This document shows positions 7,395 to 15,326 of a stretch of 18,147 nucleotides of DNA, one piece after another (the stretch's first letter is position 1; each line of letters starts with the position of its first letter). The DNA lies in NCBI GenBank assembly GCA_030039655.1, contig JASHVC010000124.1, positions 1 through 18,147 on the forward strand, written 5' to 3'. Source of the stretch: Xanthobacteraceae bacterium. Lineage in GTDB: Bacteria; Pseudomonadota; Alphaproteobacteria; Rhizobiales; Xanthobacteraceae. Under the pieces are notes generated by a model. It ran no database searches. It had not been told where the DNA came from and saw only the letters and a list, made by a program, of their open reading frames with translations. The position numbers and the translations under genes are program-made.

Positions 7395-8312
7395 CTACCG
7401 GAAAATCTCTACGATTTTCAGGGCGATGGGAAGGACGATGACCATTAGGACTACGGGAAAAATGAACAACGCCAAGGGCAGAAGCATCTTCACGGATAGC
7501 TTGTTCGCCTCCTCTTCGGCACGAAGCATCCGCTTGTTCCGCATTTCGTCACTGAAGACCCGTAGCGCATCGCCGACATCACTGCCGAGCTCGGCCGATT
7601 GGCGCAATACGGCGACCAGAGAACGGGCCTCGGGGATCATGAGACGCTCAGCGAGAGTTCCCAGAGCTTCTACGAACGTCCTCCCTGCCCGCATTTCCGC
7701 GCCCATGACCGCCAAGTTGATCCCAAATTGGCGATTACGTCTGCCGATCTCTGGCGTGATGCGGCCCAACGCGCCCTCCAGGCTCAATCCGGCATCGACG
7801 CAGACCGTCAGCAAATCGAGGAAATCCGGGAAGACGATCCGATACTCGCCGCCTAGCAGGCGCTGCCGGCGCGCAACGTAAGCATCGGGCCCGATTACGC
7901 CCAAGCCCATGGCCATGAAGATCACGATCGCGGTCGTCGCAAACTTCATGTTGTGAGCAAATATGGTGACCAAGAAATACGCAACCACCGGCAACAGCAC
8001 GACCGCGGCCAGACGCCAGAACACGTAGAAATTAATGGCGTCCCTGCGAAAGTATCCAGCGCGGATCAGGTTCAGCCGCAGCTGACCGCGCAACGTATCG
8101 TCTACGCCGAAGCGCTTCTCGTCAAAATGGCGGGCGACCAGGCCCGAGATTCCGCTCGCCGCTGAATTGGAGTCGCCGCCGATTTCCTGGACTGCGGGAA
8201 GGCGGCTGTAGAGATGGACGTTGCGCAGATAGTATTGGCCGATCACGTAGGCGACACAGCCCGTGGCACCAAACGCGAGCAATCCGACGAGGAGGGGTGT
8301 GAGCTCAGTCAT
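7395..8312 (-). CDS. tadC: Tad pilus inner-membrane platform protein TadC
   Basis: A 305-residue polytopic protein with a type II secretion F (T2SSF) domain. An N-terminal membrane segment (LLVGLLAFGATGCVAYVIG) is followed by a central pair of helices, then the cytoplasmic T2SSF helical bundle around FPDFLDLLTVCVDAGLSLE and LRQSAELGSDVGDALRVFSD. A C-terminal membrane helix (LLPLALFIFPVVLMVIVLPI) ends the protein. With TadB it forms the inner-membrane platform that couples the CpaF ATPase to pilin polymerisation. The ATG at 8312 begins 4 bases after the tadB stop codon, so the two are translationally close. An in-frame upstream extension to 8375 would overlap tadB and is not favoured. Confidence 0.9.
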   Translation of the reverse strand: MTELTPLLVGLLAFGATGCVAYVIGQYYLRNVHLYSRLPAVQEIGGDSNSAASGISGLVARHFDEKRFGVDDTLRGQLRLNLIRAGYFRRDAINFYVFWRLAAVVLLPVVAYFLVTIFAHNMKFATTAIVIFMAMGLGVIGPDAYVARRQRLLGGEYRIVFPDFLDLLTVCVDAGLSLEGALGRITPEIGRRNRQFGINLAVMGAEMRAGRTFVEALGTLAERLMIPEARSLVAVLRQSAELGSDVGDALRVFSDEMRNKRMLRAEEEANKLSVKMLLPLALFIFPVVLMVIVLPIALKIVEIFR

Positions 8313-8316
8313 TTGT

Positions 8317-9267
8317 CTAATACTTGAAGTTGACCATGCGATACATGATGAGGTTGCCGACAGCCAGTAGGCCAAGCCCGATAATCACTGCGGGCTCAAA
8401 GATTGTCGACGTCTTGATTGAGTCGAAGTATTTCGCGGAAAACAGATTGATCACGAAAATCAAAAGGAATGGAAAAGCCGACAAGAAAATTGCCGACGCC
8501 CGGCCTTCTGCACTCAGTGCCCTGACTTTCAGCCGCATTTCGGCCCTTTTGCGCATCAGCTGCGACAGGCGAGCTAGGATTTCAGCAATATTGCCGCCAG
8601 TCTGCGATTGAATGCTCAATGATACAGTTAAAAACAGCAGGTCTTCCTGACCAACGCGGCGATAAAGATTCTCCAGCGCAGTGCGTAGTTCTAACCCGAA
8701 CGAAAGTTCGTCAGCGAGCATGCCGAACTCCGTCCCTATGGGATCGGCCATCTCTCGCGCCACCAGGCCAATCGCGCTGGAAAACGGCAGGCCGACGCGG
8801 ACACCGCGGATGATGATGTCGATGGCGTCAGGCAACTGCTCCGTGAACGCAAATATGCGTTTGCTGCGCGCCATGGAAAGATACAGGACCATGGCGGCGG
8901 CCGATGTAAAAACCGCCAATATGATCGCCAGAAATCCTGCGCCCAGAAACGAGCTCAATACGAGGATCAGCGCTAGTGACAAAGCCACGAACACCAGAAT
9001 CAGGGTGGTGCGCTGCACGCGCAGCCCCGTCTGTGTGAGCCAATCGCTCATCCGGCGAAGAGTGGGGCTGCTTTCTTCGCGAAAGCCTCGCTCCCGCCGC
9101 AAGGTTTCCAGAACGGCTGAAGAACTTTCGAGGTTCTGAGCAAGATCGAGGCGCCGGTTGACAATCTTGTTGGCGCGACGATTCAAAATAAAGACCCAAT
9201 AGACCGCGTAAGCGGCCAGACTCGCCGCCGCGAATATCAAAGCAAAAATGACCGAAAGATCGCTCAC
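8317..9267 (-). CDS. tadB: Tad pilus inner-membrane platform protein TadB
   Basis: A 316-residue protein with an N-terminal membrane helix (VIFALIFAAASLAAYAVYWV), a central helical hairpin in the membrane (about 90-135), and the T2SSF domain beginning at EQLPDAIDIIIRGVRVGLPF and including SLSIQSQTGGNIAEILARLS. Two C-terminal membrane helices follow. It is the paralogous partner of TadC in the assembly platform. Translation probably starts at GTG (9265-9267), with AGGAG 8 bases upstream. An overlapping ATG just before it is out of frame and stops after two codons. It lies 12 bases after cpaF and 4 bases before tadC. Confidence 0.9.
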   Translation of the reverse strand: MSDLSVIFALIFAAASLAAYAVYWVFILNRRANKIVNRRLDLAQNLESSSAVLETLRRERGFREESSPTLRRMSDWLTQTGLRVQRTTLILVFVALSLALILVLSSFLGAGFLAIILAVFTSAAAMVLYLSMARSKRIFAFTEQLPDAIDIIIRGVRVGLPFSSAIGLVAREMADPIGTEFGMLADELSFGLELRTALENLYRRVGQEDLLFLTVSLSIQSQTGGNIAEILARLSQLMRKRAEMRLKVRALSAEGRASAIFLSAFPFLLIFVINLFSAKYFDSIKTSTIFEPAVIIGLGLLAVGNLIMYRMVNFKY

Positions 9268-9279
9268 CTCATGTGCTCC

Positions 9280-10680
9280 TTACAGCCGGCGACCTGGCTC
9301 GAACAGTGCATTCGGCAATTCAATTCCGTAGGGCTTGAGGTCCTGCAGAAACTGCGGCCGAATCCCGGTTGCTTCAAAATGACCGACCAGATTTCCCTTA
9401 GCGTCAGTTCGTTCTTTTACAAACTTGAAAATCTCATGCATCTGGATGACGTCGCCTTCCATCCCTCTGATCTCGTCGATGCTAGTGAGACGGCGGCGCC
9501 CGTCGGGCATACGCTGAAGTTGCATGACGATTGTGATCGCGGAAGCGATCTGAGCGCGGATGCTCGGGACCGGCAGCCCCATGGCGGCCATGGCCACCAT
9601 CTGCTCAAGCCGCTTGAGAGCATCGCGCGGCGAATTGGCGTGAACAGTGGTCATCGAACCTTCATGACCCGTGTTCATAGCCTGAAGCATGTCGAAGGCT
9701 TCATCGCCGCGACACTCGCCGATGATTATGCGATCCGGCCGCATACGCAGAGCGTTCTTCACTAAATCGCGCTGGCGAACTTCGCCCTTTCCTTCGGCAT
9801 TGGGCGGCCGCGTTTCCATCCGACCGACGTGCAACTGCTGCAACTGCAGTTCCGCCGCGTCTTCGATGGTAATCAAACGCTCGTCGTCCGGGATGCAATC
9901 CGAGAGAGCGTTGAGCATTGTCGTCTTGCCGGTGCCAGTGCCGCCGGAAATCACGAGCGAAATCCTGCCCCGCACCGCCGCCTTCAGCAAGTCGGCCATG
10001 GCCGGACGAAGCGCATCGACCTCGATCAGGCGCTCGAGGTTGAATGGGCGCTCGGCAAACTTTCGGATCGACACCATCGGCCCATCGACCGCGATAGGCC
10101 GAACGGCCACGTTGACGCGCGAGCCATCGGGCAATCGTGCGTCCACCATCGGTGAAGCTTCGTCCACGCGACGGCCAATACCGGAGACGATCTTATTGAT
10201 GATGCGCAACAGGTGCGCCTCATCCTTGAAACGGACGTTGGTGCGTTCCAATTTTCCGAACCGCTCGACGAAACAGAGTGTATGGGTGTTGATCAGAATA
10301 TCGCTGACGGTCGGATCCTTAAGCAGCGGCTCGATCGGACCGAAGCCGGTCATTTCGGCAATCACTTCGTCGGTGAAGACATCGAGTTCTTTCTGGTTAA
10401 GGGCGATGCGCTCGGCCCGGATGTAGTTGCCGATGTATGCCTTTACCTGTCTGTGCAGCTCTTCGGACGAAAGCTTTTCCAGAAGGTTCAGATTGAACTC
10501 ATCGATAATGAGACCGTGCAATTTGAGCTTTTCGTCGAGCAGACGCGGCCGACGGGCCATCAACTCGCCGTGAACTCTGTTAATTTCTGTCTTTGGCTCC
10601 TCTTGGGGAAGCTGCACTTCAGCTACGCTGACGGGCGGACGCGGATCATTCTTAGAGGAGTTGTTAAAGAGAAAACTCAT
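9280..10680 (-). CDS. cpaF: Tad pilus assembly ATPase CpaF/TadA
   Basis: A 466-residue member of the type II/IV secretion ATPase family (GspE/PilT/VirB11 type). The N-terminal region contains EMTGFGPIEPLLKDPTVSDI, typical of CpaF. The Walker A loop GGTGTGKTT has its Lys at about residue 252. The Asp box is TIEDAAEL (about 285-291 before trimming the start), Walker B is RIIIGECRGDEAF, and the His box is TTVHANSPRDAL. It hydrolyses ATP as a hexamer at the cytoplasmic face to drive Flp pilus extension. The ATG at 10680 is chosen because AGGTGG precedes it and the product begins MSFLFNN like other CpaF proteins; an extension to 10722 has no support. About 108 bases separate it from cpaE. Confidence 0.94.
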   Translation of the reverse strand: MSFLFNNSSKNDPRPPVSVAEVQLPQEEPKTEINRVHGELMARRPRLLDEKLKLHGLIIDEFNLNLLEKLSSEELHRQVKAYIGNYIRAERIALNQKELDVFTDEVIAEMTGFGPIEPLLKDPTVSDILINTHTLCFVERFGKLERTNVRFKDEAHLLRIINKIVSGIGRRVDEASPMVDARLPDGSRVNVAVRPIAVDGPMVSIRKFAERPFNLERLIEVDALRPAMADLLKAAVRGRISLVISGGTGTGKTTMLNALSDCIPDDERLITIEDAAELQLQQLHVGRMETRPPNAEGKGEVRQRDLVKNALRMRPDRIIIGECRGDEAFDMLQAMNTGHEGSMTTVHANSPRDALKRLEQMVAMAAMGLPVPSIRAQIASAITIVMQLQRMPDGRRRLTSIDEIRGMEGDVIQMHEIFKFVKERTDAKGNLVGHFEATGIRPQFLQDLKPYGIELPNALFEPGRRL

Positions 10681-10788
10681 GCAAGCCACCTGTTTCAGTC
10701 CGGGCGCGTGCCGCCTCGGCAACCCAAACTTAACTATAGCACTTTGACCCTTGCAATATAACGACCAAACGCCGTCGCCAACTTGAAA

Positions 10789-11991
10789 TTAGAAATTCGG
10801 TAAAATTCGCTCAGTCGACACCTGACGTGCCGAGGTAACGTCAGCACAAAATTCCGCCAGCGGTACCAATTCATTCTGGAACTTTGCAGCGGAATTCCCG
10901 AGCATGATTGGAATGCCCATATTTACGCTCTCGACAGCTTCCACACGCTCGGAGACATAAAACACTCGCTCGTCCCGCAATACACGTTCCACATGTTTGC
11001 GGCGGGCAATCATCCCGATCAGCGTACGCTCGCAGCGATTAAGAGCGACCGCGATTTTAAGGGACGATGCGCCGCTCGAGCGAACTTGAGCCAGAGCTTC
11101 CGATGTCTGCCTCAAGCACGGGATTGTGTTGATCCCCGTAATCACCGCCGCATCGGACGCGGCGATCACTTGGGTTGTCCAAGGAAACCAAGTGAGGGGG
11201 TGATCGATGAGCACAAGATCGTAACGCCCAGTCATCATGTTGAAGAGGGCGTCCAAAGCGTTGACGTTGACGCGATCGGACGGAAACTTCGATCGGGGGG
11301 CCGCCAGCACATCGATCCCGCTTCCGTGGTGAGTTGTGTACGTTTCGAATAGGTGATCATCGAGCCGCTCGGGAGCACCGGACAAATCCTCGATCTGCAG
11401 GCGTGGCTCACTGTCTAGGTAATCGCACACGTGGCTGGTTTGAAAATCAAGGTCGATTACGCAAATCTTGCGGTGCTGCGTCTTCTTATCTTTTTTGAGA
11501 TAGGCCGCTGCTTCCAGGACAAGAGTGGAATTGCCCACGCCTCCGGCACTCGGAACAAAGGATATGGTAACCGGCTGCCGTCCGGCGCTCGCTCGAAGCT
11601 GAGCGCCGTCAGACGTGACCTGTTGTCGCCGCCGCTCGATGATATCGGTCACCTCGCGCACGCCGCTCTTTGCCGACGCCCAGTCGGCTCCGCCGGTGCG
11701 CACGAGACGCTTGTAGTCGCTGGCGGAAATCTCGTCGCTAATCAAAACCAGAAAGATTTCGTGGCGATACTGTGCAGCGATATCCACCAGCCGATCAAAG
11801 TAGCCATGATCCTCAGAGGGGGCAGTTACCAGAACAATAGTCGAGTCGCGCCCGTTTGGCTTAGAACCGCCCTCGAAGACGCGCTTAAGGCTTGAGACCT
11901 CGATCAAGTCAGGGATTGCGGCGGGCAGCTCGCTTTCGACGGCGCTCCGCGTCTGTGCCTCGGCATTACCACGCAACAGATAGATTGCCAT
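10789..11991 (-). CDS. cpaE: Tad pilus localisation ATPase-like protein CpaE
   Basis: A 400-residue protein with the CpaE architecture: a receiver-like N-terminal domain (about 1-125, IVLVTAPSED and IFLVLISDEISASDYKRLVR), then a MinD/ParA-type domain (about 140-375). In the second domain KICVIDLDFQTSHVCDYLD (about 175-193) is the A' motif and YDLVLIDHPL (257-266) the Walker B strand. The Walker A loop reads PSAGGVGNST (147-156). The usual deviant Walker A is KGGxGKS/T, so both lysines are replaced (Ala149 and Asn154). Loss of the second lysine is common in CpaE, while the signature position is usually Lys or Arg. CpaE is thought to place the Tad machine at a cell pole or septum. Its start ATG at 11991 has only a weak upstream purine run (GTGGA). 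Confidence 0.88.
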   Translation of the reverse strand: MAIYLLRGNAEAQTRSAVESELPAAIPDLIEVSSLKRVFEGGSKPNGRDSTIVLVTAPSEDHGYFDRLVDIAAQYRHEIFLVLISDEISASDYKRLVRTGGADWASAKSGVREVTDIIERRRQQVTSDGAQLRASAGRQPVTISFVPSAGGVGNSTLVLEAAAYLKKDKKTQHRKICVIDLDFQTSHVCDYLDSEPRLQIEDLSGAPERLDDHLFETYTTHHGSGIDVLAAPRSKFPSDRVNVNALDALFNMMTGRYDLVLIDHPLTWFPWTTQVIAASDAAVITGINTIPCLRQTSEALAQVRSSGASSLKIAVALNRCERTLIGMIARRKHVERVLRDERVFYVSERVEAVESVNMGIPIMLGNSAAKFQNELVPLAEFCADVTSARQVSTERILPNF

Positions 11992-12171
11992 ACAGTTGTA
12001 TCCACGCCGGCCCCGAACCGAACGTCCACGTTCTGGTTCGAACCTGGACCCGTGACATCCTAACGGCCACGGCAGGCATTCAACTGTTCTACCCGCAAAG
12101 GAACGAGTAAATAAAGCCTCTCTCTGCTTATGGGTAAATGCTCGACGCTGGATGCTCTTTCTACGCCATTG

Positions 12172-12543
12172 CTAATAGCCGGACCCGGTACCCGACGCTG
12201 CACCCGAGCCGGAACCCAGATTCAGGTTAAAGGTCTGCTGCCCTGAGGACTGACCGCTGCCCGAACTACTGCCGCCGAACGGGCTCGGGGTTTTGTACAT
12301 GCGCTCTACCGCACCCACAGACTCCGCCCCGTTGCCGGGAATGCGCGTATGACGCGCGTAACGCGGCCACGGATCGATGGTGTGGATCGCCGCATTACTA
12401 TCATTTGCGTCACCGCCGGTAGGATTGATCCTGATGTCACGCTGGAAATATTCGGAGAACGGATTATCAAGGACCTGCGCACTGCATTGATATGGCAGAA
12501 TCGCAGCGCCGACTAATCCGAGCATTAGCGCAAGCGGTTTCAT
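12172..12543 (-). CDS. Small secreted protein in the cpaD position
   Basis: A 123-residue protein with an N-terminal signal peptide (LALMLGLVGAAILPYQCSA, probable cleavage near residue 23). The mature middle part contains AAIHTIDPWPRYARHTRIPG followed by NGAESVGAVERMYK. I recognise an IDPWPRY...RxIPxNG...AxERY pattern from small alphaproteobacterial hypothetical proteins, but no function for it. The last 35 residues are Gly/Ser-rich, ending GSGY. It begins 7 bases after the cpaC stop codon with GAGG 5 bases upstream of the ATG, so it belongs to the Tad operon. In other Tad loci this place holds cpaD, a lipoprotein of about 200 residues; this protein is shorter and lacks a normal lipobox. A role at the periplasmic side of the secretin is inferred from position only. 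Confidence 0.78.
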   Translation of the reverse strand: MKPLALMLGLVGAAILPYQCSAQVLDNPFSEYFQRDIRINPTGGDANDSNAAIHTIDPWPRYARHTRIPGNGAESVGAVERMYKTPSPFGGSSSGSGQSSGQQTFNLNLGSGSGAASGTGSGY

Positions 12544-12550
12544 CTGTGCC

Positions 12551-14242
12551 TCATTTCTTCGCGCTGGGTGGATCTTGCATCACGCCGAGCATGTAACCAT
12601 AGGGTCCCTGCAGGTCGCCGCCGGTCGTCACATACTCGTTGTATTTCTTCCGCTGCTCCGTCTGCCCCATCAGGAAAAAGTCGACATCGTTACTGGGGAC
12701 GGTCGTATCGAACGGAGTCGCCAAACGTGCGCCGGCCGGCGCCGGCTGAACAAGGCTCGGCGTAACTATGATGACCAAATCGGTTTGATCTTTCTGATAC
12801 CCCGAGCTGCGGAACAATGCACCGAGCACCGGCACCGTGCCGAGCCATGGCACTTGGGCGATGTTGCGCTGATTGTCGGCCTCCAGCAGCCCGGCAATCG
12901 CGAAGCTTTGCCCATCGCGAAGCTCTATGGTCGTTGTGGCCGAACGTTCCGTTAGAGCAGGAACGGTGGTCCCGGAGATTGTCACTGCATTGCTGAAATC
13001 AAGCTCGCTTACCGTCGGGTTGATCGAGACATTGATGATTCCCTGATTGAGGACCGTGGGGCGGAACTTCAACTGCACCCCATATTGCTGGTATGTGAAT
13101 CCTGCCGGAACGCCGACCGCAGAGGGTTGTGGTACGGGATACTGTCCACCCGCCAGGAAGCTTGCGGTCTCGCCGGAGATCGCAATCAAGTTCGGTTCCG
13201 CCAACCTTTGCAGCAGGCCTTTGGTTTCCAACGCCGTAATCAGAGTATCGATCTGAACGCCGTTACTGTTGACCACCTGGGCCAGAACACTCCCGAATGG
13301 CGCGCCGACATTGGTGCCAACCAGCGATCCCACAGCTTGAAATATACCGGTTCCGGTCGGGTTGCATGAGGTTGAGCTGGAGGCTCCATTTGTGCCTGAG
13401 CCTGTTGTTGTTAGGAACTGGCATGACAAAGCCGTGCTCTGCGCCGTGGATGCGGAGGCAACGCCACCGTAACCTGTCACCGCACCTTTACCAGACCCAT
13501 TGAGGGCGGCCCAATTTACTCCGATCTGTCTGCCGGCGTTACGGTCAACCTCAAGGAAGCGAACCTTGAGCATGACCTGCTGAGGAGACGCTATGGTCAT
13601 GAGGTTGACGACGGTGCATTTCAGACCCAAAGCTACCGCCGAGGCACCAGTGTAAGTGTTCGCTCCAACCACGGCTGTGGCGCCGGCCACGCCGGGTCCC
13701 GTAGCAAGCGGCGATCCACCAGGGGGTACTTTACCGCAGTTCTCCCCCCACGCTTCGGCGAGCTTGATCGCCCGATCAGCCGACAACGCATCGCTCGCCA
13801 CACCGCTCAATACGATCTGGCCATTGTCATTGCCGACGTAGATGCCATTGTTCCCGGTGGCTGCGCGAATCTTCGACTGCAAGTTCGCCGTATCCAGCCC
13901 AACTTCGATCTCGATCACCTTCATGAGCTGCAGGCTTTGGTCGTAGATCGAGACGCTTGTTGTCCCGACAGCCCGTGCCTGAATGTACAGTCGCTGGTCG
14001 GTGATCGCCCTGGCACTGACGACGTTTGGCGCATCAACCTGCACAGAAGAAATCGCTCTTGGCGTCGGAAGCGTGACCGACTTGTTGAGCGGTATGACCA
14101 CGTGCTGGACAAATTCCGGCGCCTGGGCATACGCAGCCGAGAATGGTGGAACAGCACCAATGGCAAACAACGCTACCGCCATGAACAATGCGGTGGTGCG
14201 TCCGCAACAACGCGACGTCAGCGACTCTAAGGTACTCAACAT
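12551..14242 (-). CDS. cpaC: Tad pilus secretin CpaC/RcpA
   Basis: A 563-residue secretin. A signal peptide ends at SAAYA|QAPEF (about residue 40). The N-terminal pilus-secretin domain (about 45-115) includes IPLNKSVTLPTPRAISSVQV and RLYIQARAVGTTSVSIYDQS. A BON-like domain with NNGIYVGNDNGQIVLSGVAS follows. The secretin core includes LLQRLAEPNLIAISGETASF and LAGGQYPVPQ, and the closing NIAQVPWLGTVPVLGALFRS and QTDLVIIVTPSLVQP are signatures of the family. It forms the outer-membrane pore for the Flp pilus. Residues about 165-200 and 245-300 hold Gly/Ser/Thr/Ala-rich insertions. GGGGAG directly abuts the ATG; the preceding GGGG at 14250-14253 is better spaced and may be the real ribosome binding site. 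Confidence 0.94.
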   Translation of the reverse strand: MLSTLESLTSRCCGRTTALFMAVALFAIGAVPPFSAAYAQAPEFVQHVVIPLNKSVTLPTPRAISSVQVDAPNVVSARAITDQRLYIQARAVGTTSVSIYDQSLQLMKVIEIEVGLDTANLQSKIRAATGNNGIYVGNDNGQIVLSGVASDALSADRAIKLAEAWGENCGKVPPGGSPLATGPGVAGATAVVGANTYTGASAVALGLKCTVVNLMTIASPQQVMLKVRFLEVDRNAGRQIGVNWAALNGSGKGAVTGYGGVASASTAQSTALSCQFLTTTGSGTNGASSSTSCNPTGTGIFQAVGSLVGTNVGAPFGSVLAQVVNSNGVQIDTLITALETKGLLQRLAEPNLIAISGETASFLAGGQYPVPQPSAVGVPAGFTYQQYGVQLKFRPTVLNQGIINVSINPTVSELDFSNAVTISGTTVPALTERSATTTIELRDGQSFAIAGLLEADNQRNIAQVPWLGTVPVLGALFRSSGYQKDQTDLVIIVTPSLVQPAPAGARLATPFDTTVPSNDVDFFLMGQTEQRKKYNEYVTTGGDLQGPYGYMLGVMQDPPSAKK

Positions 14243-14263
14243 CTCCCCACCCCGTATGTAACA

Positions 14264-14292
14264 GGCCGACCGGCGCTTCCCCAGCGTCGGCC
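14264..14292. repeat. Hairpin between cpaB and cpaC
   Basis: GGCCGAC (14264-14270) and GTCGGCC (14286-14292) form a perfect 7-bp GC-rich stem, with a 15-base loop that can pair internally (GCT/AGC). It lies in the 96-base gap between the cpaB stop and the cpaC start. It could be an mRNA processing or stability element; there is no T-run that would make it a clear terminator. Confidence 0.35.
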
Positions 14293-14338
14293 GACCTCAC
14301 TCTACCCCTATTCTCCCTCCGCCATTGCTGGCGTCGGG

Positions 14339-15208
14339 CTACCTAGTCTTCGCATCAATCGGCGTGTCGTATTGCTGCGAATTCATTCCCAACCAGATCG
14401 TGACCTGCCGCGCGCTCGGAGCCGGAGCTGGTGCCGACGCCGCCACCGGGACCACGGCCGGAGCCGCAGGCTCTGCGACCGGCACCGGTTCAAGCGCAGG
14501 CGGGGCAGTGTTCAGATCTCTTTCAGTCACGCGCCGAACTGTGTCGGATTTGGCTTCATCGGGCTGGCGCAAGATCAGGGACAGCCGTCCGATGTTGCCT
14601 GCCAGAAGAATCTTCTGCGCGTCCTCTTCGTTCACTTCAAGCGTCACCGCCTTGGCAATCGTCGGCTTGTCGGTGCGCTCGCCGGTGAGCTGATCGATCG
14701 CGAGGACCTTGGCGGACTGCAGGATGATGTCGGAATAGCCTTCTTTGGTCTTCGTTTCCGCTTCGGTGCGAATGAGGGCAACATCCACGCGGTCACCCGG
14801 TTGGATGAAGCCGGCAACACCGCGCACATCGTCCACGCGAACCGTCACTGCACGCTTGCCCGGCTCAAGGATCGTGGACAGCGTGGCCAGTTGATTAGGC
14901 CCGGTGATCTTGTCGCGAAGGATCGGCTCGTTGCGGGAGATCGCCGCGAGCGCCATGCGCTTGCCGTCCTTCAACACGTCCCGCTTGGTCGCGAACGCGC
15001 CCTCTGGAAGGCTCCCTGCGGTCCAGGGAATTTCGGTCAGGTTGTCGCCCGAGAGCACGGCCCCAAAGCTAAGGGGGACGCCGGCAACCACCATAGTGCC
15101 AACTGTGTTCGACTGGGCATGACTGACCAGCCAATTCCGCGCCAATAGCGCGGCTAACCCGCCCAGTACCAGGGCCACGACGAGGATGACTACATTATTG
15201 TTACGCAT
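14339..15208 (-). CDS. cpaB: Tad pilus assembly protein CpaB/RcpC
   Basis: A 289-residue protein anchored by an N-terminal membrane helix (VVILVVALVLGGLAALLA). The SAF domain starts around TMVVAGVPLSFGAVLSGDNL and continues through AISRNEPILRDKITGPNQLA. The RcpC/CpaB domain includes GKRAVTVRVDDVRGVAGFIQ and PGDRVDVALIRTEAETKTK, and VTLEVNEEDAQKILLAGNIG is a typical C-terminal CpaB motif. From about residue 235 a Pro/Ala/Val-rich tail probably spans the periplasm. CpaB works with the CpaC secretin. The start is ATG at 15208 with a weak ribosome binding site. It lies 115 bases after the flp stop codon, separated by a long hairpin; the prepilin peptidase gene often found here is absent. Confidence 0.92.
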   Translation of the reverse strand: MRNNNVVILVVALVLGGLAALLARNWLVSHAQSNTVGTMVVAGVPLSFGAVLSGDNLTEIPWTAGSLPEGAFATKRDVLKDGKRMALAAISRNEPILRDKITGPNQLATLSTILEPGKRAVTVRVDDVRGVAGFIQPGDRVDVALIRTEAETKTKEGYSDIILQSAKVLAIDQLTGERTDKPTIAKAVTLEVNEEDAQKILLAGNIGRLSLILRQPDEAKSDTVRRVTERDLNTAPPALEPVPVAEPAAPAVVPVAASAPAPAPSARQVTIWLGMNSQQYDTPIDAKTR

Positions 15209-15270
15209 TCTACACCGCTACACACGCAACACGGATAAGCTTAAAACAAAACTAAGACAGCTTCCATTGT

Positions 15271-15326
15271 TAATTAAGCATTAAGCAGTCAGACACGCGT
15301 CTGACTGCTTCATGAGTGCTTAATTA
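15271..15326 (-). terminator. Long hairpin overlapping the flp stop codon
   Basis: The inner stem is a perfect 12-bp repeat, AAGCAGTCAGAC (15283-15294) with GTCTGACTGCTT (15299-15310), around a 4-base loop. The outer stem is TAATTAAGCA (15271-15280) with TGCTTAATTA (15317-15326), separated by a small asymmetric internal loop. All 22 pairs are perfect. The outer arm contains the flp TAA (15324-15326). In the transcript there is no downstream U-run, so it may be a partial terminator, a 3' end protector or a processing block that keeps pilin mRNA more abundant than cpaB-tadD mRNA. Confidence 0.6.

Noticed and set aside
9689..10426. Long + strand open frame opposite cpaF
   Set aside because: It is the antisense shadow of the clearly identified ATPase gene; its translation is Ser/Arg-rich with no domain.
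12030..12060. GGTTCGAACC with flanking pairs, resembling a tRNA T-arm upstream of cpaE
   Set aside because: The T-stem needs two wobble pairs and no matching acceptor strand, anticodon arm or D-arm can be found about 65 bases upstream on either strand. It is simply a 10-base palindrome.
14372..15148. Long + strand open frame opposite cpaB
   Set aside because: Antisense shadow of cpaB; Arg/His/Gly-rich composition typical of a non-coding frame in GC-rich DNA.
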